A stretch of 9,977 nt of DNA. Origin: WTJX01 sp045106295 (GTDB taxonomy: Bacteria; Bacteroidota; Bacteroidia; Cytophagales; JAAEPT01). The stretch is taken from the NCBI GenBank assembly GCA_045106295.1, contig JBGCEI010000056.1, positions 1 to 9,977 of the forward strand, read 5' to 3'. A model generated the notes under the pieces. The model was not told the origin of the DNA. It saw only the letters and a list, made by a program, of their open reading frames with translations, and searched no databases. Below are positions 7,483-9,977 of the stretch, one piece after another. The translations under genes were made by a program, and so were the position numbers. Each line of letters begins with the position of its first letter. The first letter of the stretch is position 1.

Positions 7483-7851
7483 ATGAAAAAAATAACCATC
7501 CTTTTCCTTTTAGCAGTGACCATGCAGTTTTCTTTTGGACAAGAAGGAAAGAAGTATGAGTTTATGACTATAGTTGTTGTCAATGATAGCTACAATTACC
7601 AAATTACAATATCAAAAGAATCAGGAGTTGATTATAGAACTATCTCTAGAGAAAAGACCATAAATGACTCAAAAGAGAAAGCAATTTATAGAAACAAGGC
7701 TGAATATGTAGGGTTAATTAAAGTGATCAATCAATTCAGTATTGAAGGCTGGGAACTTGTTAAATTACTTGAATTTAAGCAACAGCCAAACATTAGCAAT
7801 ACAGGTAAAGAGCATCTGTTCTATATGTTTAAAAAAGAAAAATATAATTAA
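7483..7851 (+). CDS. Small secreted protein with GWELV motif (DUF4177-like)
   Basis: The 122-aa product starts with a convincing Sec signal peptide: MKK, a hydrophobic core ITILFLLAVTMQF, and probable cleavage near FSFGQ/EG (residue 19 or 20), with no lipobox Cys. The mature ~100 aa begins with KYEFMTIVVV and near the end has IEGWELVKLLEF (87-98), then HLFYMFKKEK. The order of a beta strand starting YE, a central helix, GWELV, and a final strand ending F-K-K/R resembles the small DUF4177 fold; this is pattern recognition, not a search result. Cellular role is unknown; it is probably periplasmic or exported. It lies between the REP pair and sucB, whose ATG follows 30 bp after the stop, so co-transcription with sucB is likely. 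TAATACTA (7463-7470) precedes its start. Confidence 0.75.
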   Translation: MKKITILFLLAVTMQFSFGQEGKKYEFMTIVVVNDSYNYQITISKESGVDYRTISREKTINDSKEKAIYRNKAEYVGLIKVINQFSIEGWELVKLLEFKQQPNISNTGKEHLFYMFKKEKYN

Positions 7852-7855
7852 ATTA

Positions 7856-7876
7856 GTCTAGCTACTTAATACTACA
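7856..7876 (+). repeat. Leader word repeat upstream of sucB
   Basis: GTCTAGCTACT (7856-7866) is identical to 9885-9895 upstream of lpdA. TAATACTA (7867-7874) directly follows it and is shared with 7463-7470, and all but its first base with 9911-9917. The end of the block lies 5-7 nt before the sucB ATG. It belongs to the TAGCTAC/AGATAC/AATACT family that also makes the inverted repeats around the four-helix-bundle gene. Confidence 0.5.
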
Positions 7877-7881
7877 ATAAA

Positions 7882-9396
7882 ATGGCAACAATAATGAAAA
7901 TCCCAGCAGTTGGGGAATCAATCAGTGAAGTAACTATTTCTCAATGGTTAAAAAAGACAGGGGATTCAGTAGAAATGGATGAAGTAATCTGTGAACTGGA
8001 ATCAGATAAAGCAACATTCGAATTAACCGCAGAAGTAGCAGGTATCTTAACAACAAAAGCAGAAGAAGGCGACACCATAGACATTGGTGCTGTTGTTTGC
8101 GAAATAGACGAGACAGGTGCTCCATCTATCGCTGATAATGCAAAGTCTGCTCCTGAAGCTGCACAAGCATCAGAAGGACCTAAAGCCACAGGACAAGTCA
8201 TAGAAATGGTAGTTCCTCAAATGGGAGAATCCATTTCTGAAGTAGTGATTGCAGAATGGCTAAAACAAGATGGTGATTTTGTAGAGTTAGACGAAACTAT
8301 TTGTGAAGTAGAAACAGATAAAGCTACTCAAGAACTACCCGCTGAAGCACAAGGAATTTTAAGACCCGTTGCAAATGCTGATGAACCTATTCCTGTAGGT
8401 GCTGTAATCTGTAGAATAGAAATAATGGAAGGTGCGGCACCAAGTGCAGCTGAAACAGCAATAAGCACTACTCCTGCTGCAGCTACAAGTAATAACGATA
8501 CATACGCAAGTGGTCACCCCTCTCCTGCTGCTAGTAAAATATTAGCTGAAAAAGGAATTAGCCCTGAGTCTGTAAAAGGAACAGGCGTAGATGGTAGAAT
8601 CACCAAAGAAGATGCTGAGAAAGCTCAAAAACCTGCTCCAGCTCCTGCAAAAGCAGCCGCTTCAACAGAAGCACCAGCACCTGCGTATAGAGGTTCTAGA
8701 AACCAAGAGCGTAAAAGAATGTCGGGAATGCGTAAAACCATTGCCAAGCGTTTGGTTACGGTAAAAAATGAAACGGCCATGTTAACTACTTTCAATGAAG
8801 TAGACATGAAGCCAATCATGGATATCCGTAAGCAATACAAAGACAAATTCAAGGAGAAATACGAAGTAGGTCTAGGATTTATGTCGTTCTTCACGAAAGC
8901 CTGTACAATGGCATTACAAGAATGGCCTGCCGTAAATGCATACATCGATGGAGATGAAATGGTATTCAATGACTACTGTGATGTTTCTATTGCAGTTTCT
9001 TCTCCAAAAGGATTAGTGGTACCAGTCATCAGAAATGCAGAAGACTTAAGTTTTGCAGGTGTTGAGAAGGAAGTCGTAAGATTAGCCATCAAAGCAAGAG
9101 ACGGTAAATTGAGTATGGACGAAATGCAAGGCGGAACATTCACCATTACAAACGGTGGTATCTTCGGATCTATGCTTTCTACGCCTATTATCAATGCACC
9201 ACAGTCGGCAATTCTAGGAATGCACAATATTGTGCAACGTCCAGTAGCCATCAACGGAGAAGTAGTTATCAGACCAATTATGTACGTTGCTTTATCGTAC
9301 GACCACAGAGTAATCGATGGAAAAGAGTCTGTAAGCTTCTTGTACCGAGTGAAGGAATTGTTGGAGGATCCTGCTCGATTGATGTTGGGAATATAG
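7882..9396 (+). CDS. sucB: 2-oxoglutarate dehydrogenase E2 (dihydrolipoyllysine succinyltransferase), two lipoyl domains
   Basis: The 504-aa core subunit of the 2-oxoglutarate dehydrogenase complex transfers succinyl from its lipoyl arm to CoA. Domain order: lipoyl domain 1 (~2-77, lipoylated Lys43 in ESDKATFEL); Ala-rich linker; lipoyl domain 2 (~106-181, Lys147 in ETDKATQEL); Ala/Thr linker; peripheral-subunit-binding domain (~209-247, HPSPAASKILAEKG then GTGVDGRITKEDAEKA) that docks E1/E3; Ala/Pro linker; catalytic domain (~275-504) with LSYDHRVIDG (471-480), giving the CoA-acyltransferase residues His475 and Asp479. Most E2o proteins, including E. coli SucB (~400 aa), have one lipoyl domain; the extra domain explains the ~100 additional residues. 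Neighbouring sucA and lpdA support 2-oxoglutarate rather than pyruvate as substrate. The start MATIMKIPAVGES fits the family. Confidence 0.95.
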   Translation: MATIMKIPAVGESISEVTISQWLKKTGDSVEMDEVICELESDKATFELTAEVAGILTTKAEEGDTIDIGAVVCEIDETGAPSIADNAKSAPEAAQASEGPKATGQVIEMVVPQMGESISEVVIAEWLKQDGDFVELDETICEVETDKATQELPAEAQGILRPVANADEPIPVGAVICRIEIMEGAAPSAAETAISTTPAAATSNNDTYASGHPSPAASKILAEKGISPESVKGTGVDGRITKEDAEKAQKPAPAPAKAAASTEAPAPAYRGSRNQERKRMSGMRKTIAKRLVTVKNETAMLTTFNEVDMKPIMDIRKQYKDKFKEKYEVGLGFMSFFTKACTMALQEWPAVNAYIDGDEMVFNDYCDVSIAVSSPKGLVVPVIRNAEDLSFAGVEKEVVRLAIKARDGKLSMDEMQGGTFTITNGGIFGSMLSTPIINAPQSAILGMHNIVQRPVAINGEVVIRPIMYVALSYDHRVIDGKESVSFLYRVKELLEDPARLMLGI

Positions 9397-9397
9397 G

Positions 9398-9421
9398 TAT
9401 CTGGTAGTTAGTATCTAGTAT
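9398..9421 (+). repeat. Left arm of 24-bp inverted repeat around the four-helix-bundle gene
   Basis: It begins TATCTGGTAG and lies one base after the sucB stop (9394-9396). It matches the reverse complement of 9787-9810 at 22 of 24 positions. The last two bases of the arm (9420-9421) are the first two of the ATG of the inner gene. The differences fall at 9408 (T opposite G9800, a wobble pair in RNA) and 9415 (C opposite A9793). Confidence 0.8.
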
Positions 9422-9770
9422 GCATAATTTCAAAGAACTTGATGTCTGGAAGAAGGCAATTGAATTTAGTACGACTATCTACCAGATTACAGAATCGTTC
9501 CCTAATCAAGAAAAGTATGGATTGATTAGCCAGATCAATAGATCTTGTGTATCAATCCCATCTAATATTGCAGAAGGAGCTGGACGAAATGGAAATAAAG
9601 AGTTTCAACAATTTTTAGGATATGCATTAGCATCTTCCTTTGAATTAGAAACTCAACTTATTATTGCGAAAAACATCAACTACTTAAAACTAGATGTATT
9701 TGAGCAGTTAATTTTAAAATTAAACGAAATCCAACGCATGTTAGTTGGACTCAAAAAGTCAATTAAATAA
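9420..9770 (+). CDS. Four-helix-bundle protein (S23 / 23S rRNA intervening-sequence protein family)
   Basis: The 116-aa product covers the whole family length (TIGR02436 type). Diagnostic segments are MHNFKELDVWKKAIEF (1-16), the FPNQEKYGLISQINRS region, and SIPSNIAEGAGR (45-56), followed by KEFQQFLGYALASSFELETQL and a final helix through KLNEIQRMLVGLKKSIK. Family members are small, helical and basic; they occur as ORFs inside 23S rRNA intervening sequences, as accessory (Avd) proteins of diversity-generating retroelements, and as stand-alone genes of unknown role. Here there is no reverse transcriptase and no rRNA. An in-frame stop (TAG 9405-9407) lies 12 bp before the ATG, fixing the start region. 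That ATG overlaps the left inverted-repeat arm, so folding of the stem could mask initiation. It starts 23 bp after sucB and is probably read on the sucB-lpdA transcript. Confidence 0.9.
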   Translation: MHNFKELDVWKKAIEFSTTIYQITESFPNQEKYGLISQINRSCVSIPSNIAEGAGRNGNKEFQQFLGYALASSFELETQLIIAKNINYLKLDVFEQLILKLNEIQRMLVGLKKSIK

Positions 9771-9786
9771 TAACTATGGCATCTAG

Positions 9787-9810
9787 ATACTAAATACTAG
9801 CTACCAGATA
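9787..9810 (+). repeat. Right arm of 24-bp inverted repeat around the four-helix-bundle gene
   Basis: It ends CTACCAGATA and is the partner of 9398-9421 (22/24). It starts 16 bp after the stop of the four-helix-bundle gene. In a transcript the two arms would give 22 Watson-Crick pairs, one G-U wobble and one C-A mismatch, closing a loop of 365 nt. Just inside, ATCTAG (9781-9786) continues the same word family. Confidence 0.8.
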
Positions 9811-9884
9811 ATTAAAATAAAAAGCATTGTACGTTGTACCTAATACCTCGTACGCATTAACTAAATTAAATAAAAGCGTGGTTG

Positions 9885-9917
9885 GTCTAGCTACTAGATA
9901 CCAGCTACTAAATACTA
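9885..9917 (+). repeat. Leader word repeat upstream of lpdA
   Basis: The block starts GTCTAGCTACT (identical to 7856-7866 before sucB), continues AGATACCAGCTACT, and ends AAATACTA 7 nt before the lpdA ATG. Its words are in the same orientation as the right arm of the inverted repeat. The stretch between them (9811-9884) is A/T-rich with GTAC-containing words (TTGTAC, GTTGTACC, CTCGTAC at 9828-9853) and no gene. Confidence 0.5.
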
Positions 9918-9924
9918 AAAGAGT

Positions 9925-9977
9925 ATGAAATACAACGTAACCGTAATCGGATCAGGACCTGGAGGATATGTAGCAGC
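9925..9977 (+). CDS. lpdA: Dihydrolipoyl dehydrogenase (E3), N-terminal fragment cut by window edge
   Basis: Only 17 codons are visible (MKYNVTVIGSGPGGYVA, plus two bases of the next codon). They show the N-terminal beta strand and the FAD-binding dinucleotide motif GxGxxG (G9-S10-G11-P12-G13-G14), in the VIGSGPGGYVAA form typical of the E3 flavoprotein that reoxidises dihydrolipoyl groups of E2 with NAD+. Position after sucA and sucB supports E3 of the 2-oxoglutarate complex, possibly shared with other lipoyl complexes. The call rests on a short N-terminus plus context; the redox-active CxxxxC and the remaining domains are outside the window. Confidence 0.85.
   Translation, partial: MKYNVTVIGSGPGGYVA

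Larger units (their letters stand above)
9398..9810 (+). mobile_element. Candidate IVS-like unit: inverted repeats enclosing a four-helix-bundle (S23/IVP-type) gene
   Basis: The 413-bp unit consists of two 24-bp inverted arms enclosing one complete 116-codon gene and little else. It sits exactly between the sucB stop and the lpdA leader. The same design, a stem enclosing a small S23-type gene, is known from intervening sequences in bacterial 23S rRNA genes. No target-site duplication is visible outside the arms, and mobility is inferred from architecture only. A related word block before lpdA (9885-9917) could mean that the true right boundary lies further out. Confidence 0.45.

Noticed and set aside
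8625..8969. 114-codon minus-strand frame inside sucB
   Set aside because: Antisense shadow of the strongly supported E2 catalytic-domain coding sequence, with no independent features.
9420..9770. Avd protein of a diversity-generating retroelement
   Set aside because: The family includes Avd, but there is no reverse transcriptase, template repeat or variable repeat in the window.
9811..9884. CRISPR-like array in the spacer before lpdA
   Set aside because: The GTAC words are short, irregular and unequal in spacing; no direct repeat of CRISPR length.

Overview
The window is A/T-rich and looks like a chromosomal segment from a member of the Bacteroidota, most likely order Flavobacteriales; genus cannot be decided. 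Evidence: a C-terminal domain of the type IX secretion (gliding-motility, type B) kind; HtpG, SucA and SucB sequences of Bacteroidota character; a TAnnTTTG-type promoter box; and start codons preceded by A-rich stretches with no clear Shine-Dalgarno.

Layout. (1) 2-850, plus strand: the 3' end of a large secreted protein gene ending in a T9SS sorting domain. (2) 855-1133, minus: a truncated IS5-family transposase abutting that gene, followed by a gene-free stretch with a 47-bp palindrome and a bidirectional terminator (1327-1358). (3) 1384-3276, minus: complete htpG. (4) 3277-3701: a 425-bp divergent intergenic region holding a structured element and a probable sucA promoter. (5) 3702 to the right edge, plus: a 2-oxoglutarate dehydrogenase locus, sucA (E1), sucB (E2, with two lipoyl domains) and the first 17 codons of lpdA (E3).

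The three enzyme genes act together: E1 decarboxylates 2-oxoglutarate, E2 carries the succinyl group on lipoyl lysines to CoA, and E3 reoxidises the lipoyl groups. The locus is interrupted twice. Between sucA and sucB lie a Fic-domain gene whose motif has Val where the acidic residue belongs, a pair of REP-like palindromes, and a small secreted protein gene with a GWELV motif. Between sucB and lpdA lies a four-helix-bundle (S23/IVP-type) gene.

The most interesting feature is that four-helix-bundle unit. The gene is enclosed by 24-bp inverted repeats (22/24 identical; in RNA 22 Watson-Crick pairs, one G-U wobble and one mismatch). The left arm begins one base after the sucB stop and contains the start of the inner gene's ATG. 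This is the architecture of 23S rRNA intervening sequences, but placed in an mRNA between two TCA-cycle genes. Related TAGCTACT/TAATACTA words recur before sucB, lpdA and the small secreted gene.
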